64,000 nucleotides of DNA from Paraescarpia echinospica (Eukaryota; Annelida; Polychaeta; Sabellida; Siboglinidae): NCBI GenBank assembly GCA_020002185.1, contig CM034534.1, positions 14,718,136 through 14,782,135 on the forward strand, read 5' to 3'. This document shows, one piece after another, positions 1 to 10,076 of the stretch; position 1 is the first letter of the stretch; each line of letters starts with the position of its first letter. The position numbers and the translations under genes were made by a program. The notes beneath the pieces are model-generated. The model had not been told where the DNA came from, did no database searches, and saw only the letters and a list, made by a program, of their open reading frames with translations.

Positions 1-940
1 TCGTACTACTTAACAACAATAACTCAACCTTGTCTCATTCTGTATCCGTGTGAAGGTGACTATGCGAGATATACATTATAACACATTGTAATGGTGGTGA
101 TGCTGATGGTGCTGGTAGAGAGACAAATGTCTATATTGAGTATATATGGTGATACTGATGACAAATACAGAAAGACAAATAGCTATGTTGAGTATTTAAT
201 CTCGGCAGAGGCAGTACGTGCCTTGATATACTACAGTAGAATACTATAATACATACCGGTAGACCCATGCCAGCACACAAGAACACGTCGCAACAGTGTG
301 TTCTTATACATTTTAGTAACGTTTAATGAAACACTACCATGGAGTGGGTAACATGTGCCTTGTGAAACCAATATTAGTTTAAACTATGATAATTTTAACT
401 AATTTTAACTATGATTCTTACTGGTGAACCCATGCCAGCACACAAGAACACATAGCTATACGTTTTGATTCCATATGCCTTGCAAAGAAATATTAATTTA
501 ATACTTCGCCATTGCCTAAATCACTGTGCTACACTATATACGTGTAATGCGCATATGTTATATATAAGGTAAATGTTATATTTGAGTAAGAAGTTACTGT
601 TGCGTTTATTGTATATAAGGTAAATGTTTTATTTTAGTAAGACGTTACAGATGTTTCCTTTCCCATATAATCCTGCTATATGCATTGTAGTGTATTGTGA
701 TGAAGACAATAATTATACGGTTGTCTACTGCATTCAACAAGTTAATATCATAATTTTTTGTTTTAGCAGTCTTGATGATTATTAGGTGGCGGTGCCTGCT
801 GTTCGCTTTACTACGGGACTGACGTGGTTGCATTTGGTACTTAGAAACAATAAAAGCTATCACCAACTGAAGGTTTCTTCATTTTTTCTGATAGACAAGC
901 ATCAACACAATCGAATTATTCAGATTCGAAATGAGTAGGC
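1..940. other. gene-poor AT-rich stretch with short direct repeats
   Basis: I see no gene here. The block around 'cccatgccagcacacaagaa' occurs at about 265 and again at about 430. A 'tatataaggtaaatgtt' block occurs at about 562 and 612. These look like local duplications in intergenic or intronic DNA. Confidence 0.5.
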
Positions 941-944
941 ATTA

Positions 945-1165
945 TTACAGTTGTCTTCAGAGAAGGGCAAGCATGGTTAAAGCGATAGTCTTCAACTGAT
1001 GCGTAAATTGTTCTGTATCTCCCCCTGGTGTAACACTAAGTGGGAGTGAATTCCAAAGAGTTGATGCAGCAACCACAAAGCCCTACCAAAAGTTCGTTTC
1101 TTTGTTAATGTCATCTTCGGGGACAGGGTGCGTGTGAATAGGGTGAGGTAGGTGATCGAAGGCAG
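945..1165 (-). pseudogene. LINE reverse transcriptase C-terminal fragment
   Basis: Read on the minus strand, this encodes a short decayed peptide containing 'VVAASTLWNSLPLSV'. That is the signature found near the C-terminus of CR1/L2-type LINE ORF2 proteins (V-A-A-P-T-L-W-N-S-L-P). A stop lies just before it and no RT core is present, so only the 3' end of a copy remains. Three similar tails occur at 35.9, 47.9 and (another family) 28 kb. Confidence 0.6.
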
Positions 1166-1169
1166 CAGT

Positions 1170-2285
1170 GGGCATTAGGCCCCTTAATATGGCGATTGCT
1201 TACATGAAAATCATCTTATAACCATTAACCAATGAATAGATTTTAGTGAGTGAGAAAAACAAGGAACCGAGTAATTGCCAGACATTGATTTGCTCATGTT
1301 GAGTTATCGTGGTACTATGAAGAACTTACGAAAAAGGAAATTGCTATATGACTCCGCGCCCACGTGGCACCCGTTATTTGGAGCTGTTTTCAGGTGACTA
1401 ACATCAGCCGTTAATTACAGACTATATAAGGGCATATTTCAAGAATGATAATTGGAAGTTGAACGGTATACGCACCGGATGCACATAAATACAAAATATT
1501 TGTATTTATATTATTTAGTTATATATGTCGTCTGTACGCCAAGCAACGGCGTATCACAAACATATTGCAAAAAGAACGAGGGGGTCAGACCGAATCTGTA
1601 CGTGCGCTGTATCCAACAGAATGAAGATCAGTCCTGAAACGTACGGTAGACCATATAATATAGGTAGGAGAACGATCCCTGGCCTGTATACAAACATCGT
1701 TTTTCTAGAATGTTGTAACCCGTCCTACACGTGCAATTTGCAGCATAAGTTAGTTAGACAGTTTGGTATATATACCTGCCATGTCTCCCGGAAAATCCGG
1801 AAGTCTCCATCATTCTAGGTGTCTGCCAGTCCCCCAGAATACATCAAATGGTATCAAAAGAAGCGCAATTTCATGCTCTACAAGATGGTGAATAGTCCTC
1901 TTTGATGCTGTTTGGGGAAAACTTTTTGCAGAACGATTAATCCAGCATTGTAATAGCCTTGTGTCGACGGTATGACATTATTACTGTGTTTGCAATATAT
2001 CAGTACGGTTAATTGACATACAAATCATAAAATGTTTATTTGTGAATTAATAAAGGAAAATGAGTGTGATTTTCTACTTATTGTTTTATTTACCCAAAAC
2101 ACTGCTACAATTAAATAAAAATATGAGGGACACACATGGTATATACACATAGTGCTATCTAAGAGAGTAATCTAAATAGTAGGGCCATGACCAAGCAACA
2201 TAGCAAACAAATAACCGGGAACACACCGGAATGGCAGACATTCTACGGAATATGTACTATCTAGGAAATACATATAAAATAGTAT
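1170..2285. other. no recognisable gene
   Basis: Two short plus-strand ORFs of 61 and 97 aa overlap at 1452-1818 but show no recognisable domain. An AATAAA-like site lies near 2050. I treat the whole stretch as non-coding. Confidence 0.45.
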
Positions 2286-4081
2286 CTAAAAGATGTTCGC
2301 GTCCTCAGGCATTTCGTCCTCTTCCGGTTGCACTGCAGCATTCGACAAGCTGTTACACAACTGAGCCCACTTTTCCAACAGGAACAACGATTGGTGCTGC
2401 AGGGATTTCGTGACGATACCTTACATTACAGCACACATACTCCAAAAGATCATCGGGGGCAGGTTCCATGTCGGTCACAACAGGCGCTAATCTATCATTC
2501 TCCACCATCCATCCCCATTCGCACGGTTCCATTTGAGACACATTCAGACTCTTCCAAATCATAACCTGCAAAAGCGCTCTGAGGCTATGTTGGAATTGAG
2601 CTCGTTCCGTCGGGGGAAGTCGCTCTGGTCGCATCGTGGAAGAGGTTGTTGCTGCAAACTCCCTGTAGCGAACATGACGTAATTTGGTCGATGACTCGTC
2701 TGGCTTGCCGCCATACATATTGATGAAGATCCGTGCACCGGCTTCTCCGACAGCATCTTTGGTCTCATCCTCCTGCGCAACTACTGCACACCATTGTCGC
2801 ACTTCTTGCGATTTCGGGACAAAGTTTTGGATCCTGCATTTTCCGTGACCAAAAGGTATCGCACCCACCCCATGCGTTAATTACCAGAAGATGATGAAGA
2901 CCAGTCTGCTCTAAGTGTCCTACAGCTTCTCTGACACTAATGTATCGCAGAAACCCCATGCGTGAATTACCAGAAGATGATGAAGAACAGTCTGCTCTAA
3001 GTGTCCTACAGCTTCTCTGACACTATTGTATCGCAGCCACCTCATGCGTGAATTACCAGAAGATGATAAAGACCAGTCTGCTCTAAGTGTCCTACAGCTT
3101 CTCTGACACTAATGTATCGCAGCCACCCCATGCGTGAATTACCAGAAGATGATGAAGACCAGTCTGCTCTAAGTATCCTACAGCTTCTCTGACACTATTG
3201 TATCGCAGCCACCCCATGCGTGAATTACCAGAAGATGATGAAGACCAGTCTGCTCTAAGTGTCCTACAGCTTCTCTGACACTATTGTATCGCAGCCACCC
3301 CATGCGTGAATTGCCAGTAGATGATAAAGACCAGTCTGCTCTAAGTGTCCTACAGCTTCTCTGACACTAATGTATCGCAGCCACCCCATGCGTGAATTAC
3401 CAGAAGATGATGAAGACCAGTCTGCTCTAAGTATCCTACAGCTTCTCTGACACTATTGTATCGCAGCCACCCCATGCGTGAATTACCAGAAGATGATGAA
3501 GACCAGTCTGCTCTAAGTGTCCTACAGCTTCTCTGACACTATTGTATCGCAGCCACCCCATGCGTGAATTGCCAGTAGATGATAAAGACCAGTCTGCTCT
3601 AAGTGTCCTACAGCTTCTCTGACACTAATGTATCGCAGCCACCCCATGCGTGAATTACCAGAAGATGATGAAGACCAGTCTGCTCTCTAAGTATCCTACA
3701 GCTTCTCTGATACTAATGTATCGCAGCCACCCCATGCGTGAATTACCAGAAGATGATGAAGACCAGTCTGCTCTAAGTATCCTACAGCTTCTCTGACACT
3801 AATGTATCGCATCCACCTCATGCGTGAATTACCAGAAGATGATAAAGACCAGTCTGCTATAAGTGTCCTACATCTTCTCTGACACTAATGAGCTTTAAAG
3901 GTATATTCTGTGCTTTCTTGGATTCTGATCGTAAGTGGATATCAGCCACGTCTGTGTTCCAGTGAGAGAGCAGAAGAACAAGGACGTCAGTGTCATCAGC
4001 TATCACTGTAGCATGCTGGCCAGCTGAACCTAGGTCAAAGGCGCGCTCACTCTGAATCATCGTTGTGATGATTCTACGCAT
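2285..4081 (-). pseudogene. PIN-like 'ADDTDVLVLL' family gene, broken by a minisatellite
   Basis: Minus-strand coding remnants match a large, poorly characterised invertebrate protein family recurrent in sponges, cnidarians and molluscs. The 5' part (3857-4081) holds 'VIADDTDVLVLLLSHW', the acidic PIN/NYN-like nuclease strand. The middle holds the 'ISVREAVGHL..HAWGGCDT' region. The 3' part (2353-2868) has 'GEAGARIFINMYGG', 'RPERLPPTERAQFQHSL', an 'EWGWMVENDRLAPVVTDMEPAPDDLL' segment given here by its motifs EWGW and EPAPDDLL, and a Cys-rich tail reachable only after a frameshift near 2410. The gene is broken by the amplified 86-bp unit at 2871-3890, by that frameshift and by loss of its N-terminal part at about 4085. 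The family name is from my recall of the motifs; its function is unknown and a PIN-type nuclease role is inference. Confidence 0.7.
2871..3890. repeat. 86-bp minisatellite, 12 copies, inside an exon
   Basis: The anchor 'catgcgtgaatt' starts at 2871, 2957, 3043, 3129, 3215, 3301, 3387, 3473, 3559, 3645, 3733 and 3819. Every spacing is exactly 86 bp except one of 88, caused by an extra 'ct'. The unit is coding sequence of the surrounding PIN-like gene on the minus strand. A trimeric higher-order period of 258 bp is visible: 3129-3386 and 3387-3644 share the same order of variants. Confidence 0.95.
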
Positions 4082-4107
4082 GCATTTTTAACTGATATAT
4101 AATTCTA

Positions 4108-5210
4108 CCTTTCGTGGGGCAAACAGGGTGTATCCTTTGCCAAACTCATCCCGACTGATGTTGTTTCCCTCGTCTTGAAACATCTTTCCCGTTCCAGCTA
4201 ATAGATTACTGTAACTTCTCACGTAGGAACCATCGTTGAAATTAGGCTGGGGTGGTTTCGCCGGGATTGTTTCCGTCAACGTACAATGCGAAAAAGTTCA
4301 AGTTGTTGTGTTTTACATGGAACGGATTCTTGGCGAATGCTCCCTTATAAGTGTCATTGTCTACACAACACAAGACTACTCTCTTCGGTAAGACACACAA
4401 ATAAACGTTTTCGTGAGTGTGCGACATGGCACCTTGCGGTATGGAAAACACCTTGCAATCGACTCTTCGCAACGGATACTTGGCCGTTCCCTTTTGTAGC
4501 GCTTTGATGTGACCCATCTGTACGGCAGGATTCGGTTTGGCTTTTCGTGCAAACAAAATTGCTTCGACTATGTCTATCTTGTAATCGACATTGTCACCAC
4601 CAGCAGCCATGAATGCAAAAGCATCCTTGCTCTGTATTAGTCGAATTTTGGTCGCGATCTTGGAAGAAGAGGTCGACGTGTAGAGACCCATCATGTCGAC
4701 GATTCGACTACAGGTAATAATTATAGGTCTTTCTTTTTTGCTTTGCGTAGTCGGTGGCATCCATGTGTCCAACCATGTCTTTGTACCACAAGGCACTAGT
4801 CAGAAGTTGTGTGCGTCTGTTTCGCGACTCAGTAACGTTTCTATGTACGCACGATAAGGATAGGTATTCGTGGAAGGTGTGACAAGGGTACCGTTCAAAG
4901 ACACGTCGACTGGACTAAGCAGAGAATGCATCCAATTATTTAATGGCCCAACAGGTGCAGCTTGATCGATGTCGTCCCCGTTTCCTTTGACTACACGTGC
5001 TCACACCAACAGGTAAATATTGGCCACGTTCAGGTAATCGTCTCCCGATCCGGGTAATAAGAATTCGATAGGTCCACCCGTACCTATCGAGACAACAGGT
5101 CGATGCTCGACCCATTGTGCGTGTTCGATGCTCGTTTGTGTCGTCGGTAAACTAAACAGGTCCAATTCGCTTTTGACTCCCTCACACGATAACCGGTGGA
5201 CAAAAGCCAT
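4108..5210 (-). pseudogene. capsid-type protein of the F54H12.2 family, broken
   Basis: This starts at 5210 with 'MAFVHRLSCEGVKSELDLFS' and carries family landmarks 'GGPIEF', 'CVDNDTYKGAF' and 'GTGKMFQDEGN'. The family is named after the C. elegans protein F54H12.2 and is taken to be a structural (capsid) component of Maverick-like elements; that role is inferred. There are three breaks. An in-frame TGA lies at about 5001, one change from CGA. A frame change after a TGA lies near 4798, and another near 4250-4265. The C-terminal quarter is missing: sequence similarity ends at about 4108 just after 'GKGYTLFA', followed by unrelated DNA and the PIN-like fragment. It is not expressible as one protein. 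Confidence 0.75.
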
Positions 5211-5212
5211 GA

Positions 5213-5612
5213 CTAGCCGAATATGTCGTCTCGATGCGTCTTCTGTCGTCTGCGTCTCTTAGCGACACTGACTAGGGTTCTCGTCGGCTTGCGTTTTATA
5301 GCGCGATGAGCGTTGCGTATGCCCGGAGGCCCACTGCTTCCTAACACTCTACTGATCAAATCCTTTCCGGTTTCTTTCACACGCCTCTTTGCAGATTCTT
5401 TAATGCTCCTTCCAGACAACACGTCGCCGGCCACACCCAAACCTGTCTTTAACGCTCCTTTTCCCAAAGCGATTGCGCCTCTTTTTATGAGTGAGGCCAC
5501 CGAATAAACTACCTAGACCGTGACCTCGTTGCACTCTTGCCCCAAAAAACACGAGCAATCCGTCTCCGACTTGTCTGACGTAATAGTCTTCGGAGGAATG
5601 ATTAAAATTCAT
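5213..5612 (-). pseudogene. basic 'QRGHGLG' virion-type protein, one frameshift
   Basis: Two overlapping minus frames make up one gene. The first (5612-5400) begins 'MNFNHSSEDYYVRQVGDG' and carries 'QRGHGLGSLFGGL'. The second (to 5213) contains 'KRGAIALGKGALKTG', a Gly/Ala-rich helix 'VAGDVLSG' and a Lys/Arg-rich end 'KRRRRQKTHRDDIFG'. A single frameshift near 5490 separates them. Basic, Gly-rich small proteins in this position of Polinton-like elements are usually regarded as core or minor capsid (pX-like) proteins, which is inference. It ends two bases before the start of the capsid-type gene, so the two were probably cotranscribed. Confidence 0.65.
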
Positions 5613-5728
5613 GTTTCAAAAATTTACGGTTTGCGTCGTCGAAAGTGAAGCGTTGCCGTCACTCTACCTCGCTCGAATGGTACGCGACGTCCCGTGTCGT
5701 CTCATATATCGATCTCGATAGTCGTAAA

Positions 5729-6497
5729 TTATTTGTGCAAGACGGGAACGTACTGCACATTGTCGAAACTTTTTGACACCACGTCTACGTGTTTACCTTC
5801 TATCGGTACAATCCTCAAAAGAGGGACGACGCTGTCTCCGACCACACTTGATTCCACAACATTGGTGTAGACGTACAGCGAATAAAAACCCTGCACCATG
5901 TCTACAACGAAAACGGTTTCTTTGCGGAAGGTGTACTCACCGCTATTTTGCGTATCATATACGGTGGCCGACGGCTTGACACATATGTCTTTTCCACCTA
6001 GCCTCGTATAGACGTACTCGCGTGTGTCCGTTGCTTTGGGACTGGTAACGATGGACGGGTGAAAACCTAGTGTAGTCCCCATGGCGCTCTGGGAAGGTAT
6101 GTTGAACACAGTGTGGGGTGTCATGTGCAAGGTCACCCGTTGAGAGATGTCGCTGTAGCTAAATTTCGCCTTGATTCCGTCCTTTGACATCCTCGCCAGT
6201 GCCTCGTTGCTGATGTGCACCAATACGACCCGATCTGTAGTAATACCCATGCTCGATTTTTACACTCTTGTAGAGTCCCCTATGCTCCTGTTCATTGAGG
6301 TAGAACCTATTATCTGCCTCACGAACGTTGTACCAACTGTGCGGGTATTGAATCTCCACCAGTCCGCACTCCCACTGACCGATTAAACTGATGCGTTGTG
6401 GTAACACCGTGATATAGTGGGTCAATGTGTTGTCGGGATGCAGACCCATAAACGCGTTGCTGGGCAACGTCAGGTAAAAATCAGACGACATAGTCAC
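5729..6497 (-). pseudogene. virion structural-type protein (penton-like?), one frameshift
   Basis: The N-terminal frame (6497-6159) begins 'MTMSSDFYLTLPSNAFMG' and contains 'DNTLTHYITVLPQ' and 'GLVEIQYPHSWYN'. The C-terminal frame (6250-5729) runs to 'DNVQYVPVLHK'. The two overlap at about 6159-6250 and are separated by one frameshift. The open length would be about 250 residues of beta-rich composition. Proteins of this family sit next to the capsid-type gene in related elements of cnidarians and molluscs. A penton or single-jelly-roll role is a guess and no structure can be computed here. The start overlaps the 3' end of the 90-aa membrane protein gene by a few bases. Confidence 0.6.
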
Positions 6498-6753
6498 CGC
6501 GTTTCATAGACGGATTAGGTAAGAGGTAAACCAGGCAACTGCTCAACAAAACCGTCCACAGATTAGAGTTTCCGTCTAATTTAGTCAGGTTGTAGATACT
6601 GACCAATATAACGGTGTAGATTATGACGATTTGGCAGAAGAAGACGATTTCAGATTTCGGGCACGTATTTCCAAACAACACCCAACGTCTGCTGGTACTT
6701 CCGGTATTTTCGAGCTCTGTATTTTCGAATCGAGCGTAAATCGTATTTTCCAT
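6481..6753 (-). CDS. 90-aa membrane protein of the virus-like element
   Basis: An uninterrupted 90-codon frame begins 'MENTIYARFENTELENT', followed by 'RRWVLFGNTCPKSEIVFF', a long hydrophobic helix ('QIVIIYTVILVSIYNL', residues about 41-57) and a second one ('LWTVLLSSCLVYLLP', about 66-80), ending with basic 'MKRGDYVV'. It is therefore a two-pass or hairpin membrane protein. Closely similar small proteins recur between integrase and structural genes in related invertebrate elements, by recall. Its function is unknown; a virion membrane or entry-associated role is only conceivable. Unlike its neighbours it shows no stop or frameshift. Confidence 0.7.
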   Translation of the reverse strand: MENTIYARFENTELENTGSTSRRWVLFGNTCPKSEIVFFCQIVIIYTVILVSIYNLTKLDGNSNLWTVLLSSCLVYLLPNPSMKRGDYVV

Positions 6754-6782
6754 GACACGAAAGATGGCTAGACCGGTGTGTA

Positions 6783-7848
6783 CTAGCCTTTATACGCAAC
6801 AAGCGACGATTTATCCAACCAGCTGTTAAACAAATCGGAATACCCTAGCCACTTGACCAGGACGTGTGTCTTTCTTCCCCGCTTGCGCTGCTGCAATACT
6901 TTCTCGACACGATAGAGGAACACTTTCTGTAGTTCCTGTTCGTAAAATGTTCCCTCTATCGGCGAATCTTGATCATCGATCAAACGATAACCGGGTGGGT
7001 CGATACCATGAACTGCTTTGACGGTAAATATCTCGTCACTCCAGTTGGGTAAGTAACCTTTTTTGTATTGTCTCTTGACTTTGCTGATACGTACGTGATC
7101 GCCCACTTTTAAAACGGGTTTGACTTTTCTGTGTCCTTCATTTCCGTACAACCTTTGCCAAACCTCTTCTTGATTGATCACGTTCACTTCAGACGGCGCC
7201 ATGCCAACACTTCTATGATAACTGTCGTTGTACGAATTCATTAGGTCCAGGTACTTTGACGTCTGGTTTTTCGTGAAATACCTCCACATACGGGTCTTCA
7301 GAGTACGATTGAATCACTCGACGATACACGCCTTGGTATCTTCGTTGTGTGTCGTAAAATGGTGGATACCTTTCTCTTTCAGAAACTCTTGCAGTTCCCT
7401 AATCACAAACTCTTTTCCTTTATCCGTTTGCAATGCCAGTGGTCCGTCATTGTCCTTTAACAACCGACGAAATGCTGTCGTGAGTGACGGCTCCGATTTG
7501 TTCTTCAAAGGAACAGACCACGCTTTCTTGGAGAAGACGTCTATCACGGTTAAAAGTGTGACCGTCGTTGTACCGTTTCAAACGTGACATGTCCACCAGA
7601 TGGGCCTGCCATTGTTGATTTATACCGCCCACTACGACACGTCGACGTCTGAAATGATACGTCACCAGTTTGTGTAGAGTGTATGTGTCTTGTTCCGACA
7701 ACCACCTTTTCATCTCTTTCGACGACGCACGTGAAGCACGACGCAGGGCATTGACGCCTCCGTAATTTCCGGTTAGTTTCGTGTCGTAGTAAATACGTTT
7801 CAAAGCATCGTGTGAACGCGTCGTCTTCTTACCTACGTGAGGAGACAT
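6783..7848 (-). pseudogene. retroviral-like integrase with chromodomain, two breaks
   Basis: Three minus-strand blocks form one integrase of the transposon-derived F54H12.3 type. The N-terminal block (7848-7447) has 'GNYGGVNALRRA' and 'WLSEQDTYTLHK', then the first catalytic Asp in 'QAHLVDMSRLKRYND'. The second block (7547-7314) has 'VFSKKAWSVPLK' and the second Asp in 'LALQTDKGKEF'. The catalytic Glu is the last residue before an in-frame TGA at 7311-7313. The third block (from 7310 to 6783) has 'VGDHVRISKVK', an SH3-like turn, and a C-terminal chromodomain ending 'HVLVKWLGYSDLFNSWL'. A frameshift near 7540-7560 separates blocks one and two. The TGA stands where an Arg is usual, one C-to-T step from CGA. 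The DDE residues themselves survive. Confidence 0.85.
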
Positions 7849-8106
7849 GATGTAATGATGCTGCTGTCGTGTCGTGCAAGACTATTAATACGGTTCCCAA
7901 CGCAAGTGTTGCAACGGTGTGGCCGAATGAGCTGCGCGCCGCGACGACGCCGGACGTCTGCGACGATGACTGTGAAACGGACTATTTTTTTCCTTTGACA
8001 GATCGTTGTCCACTGAAGCTGTCTGCATGTAAATCCAACGATCGGGATTACCCACTAAATCCATGGGCGTGTTTACATCCTTGAGACTACGAGCGAAGGT
8101 TTTCCA
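7849..8106. other. gap between integrase and the 164-aa gene
   Basis: GC-richer than the flanks and CpG-containing. I see no convincing minus-strand product. It may hold the promoter of the integrase gene. Confidence 0.35.
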
Positions 8107-8601
8107 TCACACCGGTTTAAATGACTTCCGCTTTCTCAACACGTCATTGACGAGGTCCACAATGTTACTACCGGGAATCGTCACATCTATGTACACCATC
8201 TCGCCACGATCGTTCCACCTTACGGCACCATTCATTTTATTGAGGAGTCGTGGTGCTTTCTGCTTGATAGCTTTCGGCACGCTGTCGACGATTTCGAATT
8301 CCATCATTTCATTTTCGGTAGGCGGTTGAATTTTGTTTTCGTCTTTGCTGGGAAATGTATCGATGGCTACAAGCATGGGTTCCTGCATACGCTTGTCGGA
8401 AAGATCGTTGTACCGACTCAACACCTGGTTATACAACACGACCTTTTCCCTCTCGTCTATAGCGTTTCGTTCTAATATGTGTCGCATTTCGTCATCGAGT
8501 CGTCGCAAAACACTCCCGATAAGATTGTTCGAAGGACGTTGAGTTTGAATGTTTTCCAAAATACCGGGATCGACCAGCGCCATCTTCTTTGTATGCTCCA
8601 T
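8107..8601 (-). CDS. 164-aa conserved protein of the virus-like element
   Basis: An intact frame begins 'MEHTKKMALVDPGILENIQ' and ends in 'GSNIVDLVNDVLRKRKSF'. The N-terminal half is rich in charged heptads ('LRRLDDEMRHILERNAIDER') and is probably helical or coiled coil. The middle has a Pro/Glu-rich linker ('IQPPTENEMMEFEIVD'). The C-terminal half has a short basic helix. I recognise it as a recurring companion of the packaging ATPase in similar elements but know no function; a minor structural or packaging role is inference. There are no stops or frameshifts. It could start at the second Met (MALVD, codon 7). Confidence 0.65.
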   Translation of the reverse strand: MEHTKKMALVDPGILENIQTQRPSNNLIGSVLRRLDDEMRHILERNAIDEREKVVLYNQVLSRYNDLSDKRMQEPMLVAIDTFPSKDENKIQPPTENEMMEFEIVDSVPKAIKQKAPRLLNKMNGAVRWNDRGEMVYIDVTIPGSNIVDLVNDVLRKRKSFKPV

Positions 8602-8611
8602 GGTCGTGCAG

Positions 8612-8909
8612 TTACGACTGCAACAACTTCATCACCAACGGGGCTAGAAGGGACGTAGCTATGGGAGCTAACAGGGCCGCAAGGAAACCACCTTTCTGTA
8701 GAATACGTTTCTTCTTATGGTGACCGGTTTTCCTTATGACCAAGGTTCTGAGGTCCTTCTTATACCGACGCAGTTTAGTCTTGTGCACACTCGCACAGAC
8801 TGTGTACCAGATCGGGTTTTCCCTTGTCGATGATGGCTTTGGCTAAAGCAAGATCTTCTTTAGCGAGGAGACAAAGACACAACGCGTTTCTCTTCACTCG
8901 CGCCGACAT
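8612..8909 (-). pseudogene. small basic protein with hydrophobic C-terminus, frameshifted
   Basis: The first frame starts at ATG 8909 ('MSARVKRNALCLCLLAKED') and runs to a TAA after 'HSLCECAQD'. The next frame continues with basic 'KLRRYKKDLRTLVIRKTG' and ends 'GGFLAALLAPIATSLLAP' before TAA at 8612. The architecture (Lys-rich middle, then a Gly-Gly amphipathic or hydrophobic tail) matches a recurring small ORF of Polinton-like elements, sometimes compared with adenoviral minor capsid peptides. One frameshift near 8780 breaks it. Confidence 0.6.
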
Positions 8910-8993
8910 GTCGAATGACGAGTGTCACGTCGTGTTTCTACTTATATCTTCGGAAGGTAGGCGTACTGAAATTTGTTTGGTTCCAGTACGATA

Positions 8994-9572
8994 TTAGTAC
9001 GCCGGCGCAAGTGTTCCGGCCTGTTTGAGGTCGACGAACAAATACCCGTGTGGTACAGACGTTGCGCCTCTGAAAGCTTCTTGCATGTACTTTATGCAAC
9101 CCGGATACATCTGTTTGGCCAAGTTGACCACTTGAGTGTTGTCGCGAGGTTTCTTGAAGAGTACCATGTACTGTGCGTTTATACTTATAGTGCGATTCTC
9201 TTTCCCTTTGGGAAATAAATTTTGCACTAAATACATTACAGACATGTTGCAATGGTGACTCTTCTTCGTAAACAGTTTGGTGACCCTCTCGTCCGTTTTC
9301 GACATGAGATCGTCGATAACTACCAAGTTTCTCGTTTCAGGATCGAAAGACGACACATCGGGAAGACCCTCGAAAAATGCTATGTTCATATGTAACGTAG
9401 AGAGCGTGAAATACAACGCCTGCCATTCACCGTGACACCACGTGGTCTTTTCGGGCGGTGAGTTTACGAGTGTGGCAGAAGGACTTAGTAAAGAAACAAC
9501 AAACGTCGTTTTACCACAGCCTGTCGGCCCGGCTACGATACAGGTAAACGGATGAACTAACTTCGTGTCCAT
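8994..9572 (-). CDS. A32/FtsK-HerA-type DNA packaging ATPase
   Basis: An intact 192-aa frame starts at ATG 9572. Residues about 14-22 are the Walker A loop 'GPTGCGKTT', residues about 83-89 the Walker B strand 'LVVIDDL', followed by a conserved 'QNLFPKG' and 'KKPRDNTQ' block (sensor/arginine-finger region) and the end 'PHGYLFVDLKQAG'. This P-loop ATPase family packages viral genomes into capsids in adenovirus-like, Polinton and giant-virus relatives. It is expected to act at the capsid portal vertex. It is the best-preserved gene of the element, with every recognisable motif present. The start is supported by the short distance to the P-loop, usual for the family. Confidence 0.88.
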   Translation of the reverse strand: MDTKLVHPFTCIVAGPTGCGKTTFVVSLLSPSATLVNSPPEKTTWCHGEWQALYFTLSTLHMNIAFFEGLPDVSSFDPETRNLVVIDDLMSKTDERVTKLFTKKSHHCNMSVMYLVQNLFPKGKENRTISINAQYMVLFKKPRDNTQVVNLAKQMYPGCIKYMQEAFRGATSVPHGYLFVDLKQAGTLAPAY

Positions 9573-9679
9573 AGTTTACGCAACTGAACAAAGCGACTAG
9601 TATGCACGGTACTTATACTACTTATACTACGAAAAATGACACAATATAAGGTTTGTACATTTTATTCGTATTTACATGT

Positions 9680-9960
9680 CAGACTCACTCCATAACTGCA
9701 AGAACAAGAGACTGGACGTTGTTTCGCTACTGTTCTGACACAGAGTCTTGCAACGACCTCTCGATAGTACACAATTGTTCGTATGTGATGTCGGATAGTT
9801 TAAAACCTGACTGTTGTAAGTAAAACAGTCAACCAGTCTTTAATCACTGCTGTTGAATTAATATCGTCAAAGGTCTCATAAAAGCACAAGACAGATTTAT
9901 TTACAGATCATCCTCCATTACTGCCAGAACAATTTGCTGGATGTACTACTGCATTACACA
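9680..9960 (-). pseudogene. decayed duplicates of the 56-aa ORF
   Basis: Minus-strand sequence at 9700-9890 keeps the peptides 'INSTAVIKDWLTVLL' and, after a frameshift, 'FKLSDITYEQLCTIERSL', clearly homologous to the intact 56-aa ORF at 10077-10247. A third scrap resembling the 3' part of this copy lies at 9905-9945. Together they form a small tandem family. Confidence 0.6.
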
Positions 9961-10076
9961 ATATAAAACATCAAATGGGAATAAGTTTTCACACCTATAA
10001 CTTAAGTATTATTTTCTTGTAACTTACGTGACGGAGATGAAAGGGTAACATACATTCCCCTTTGCGGTTAATCTAG

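Noticed and set aside
2871..3890. Possible CRISPR-like array
   Set aside because: Units are contiguous 86-bp copies with no variable spacers, within a eukaryotic coding remnant.
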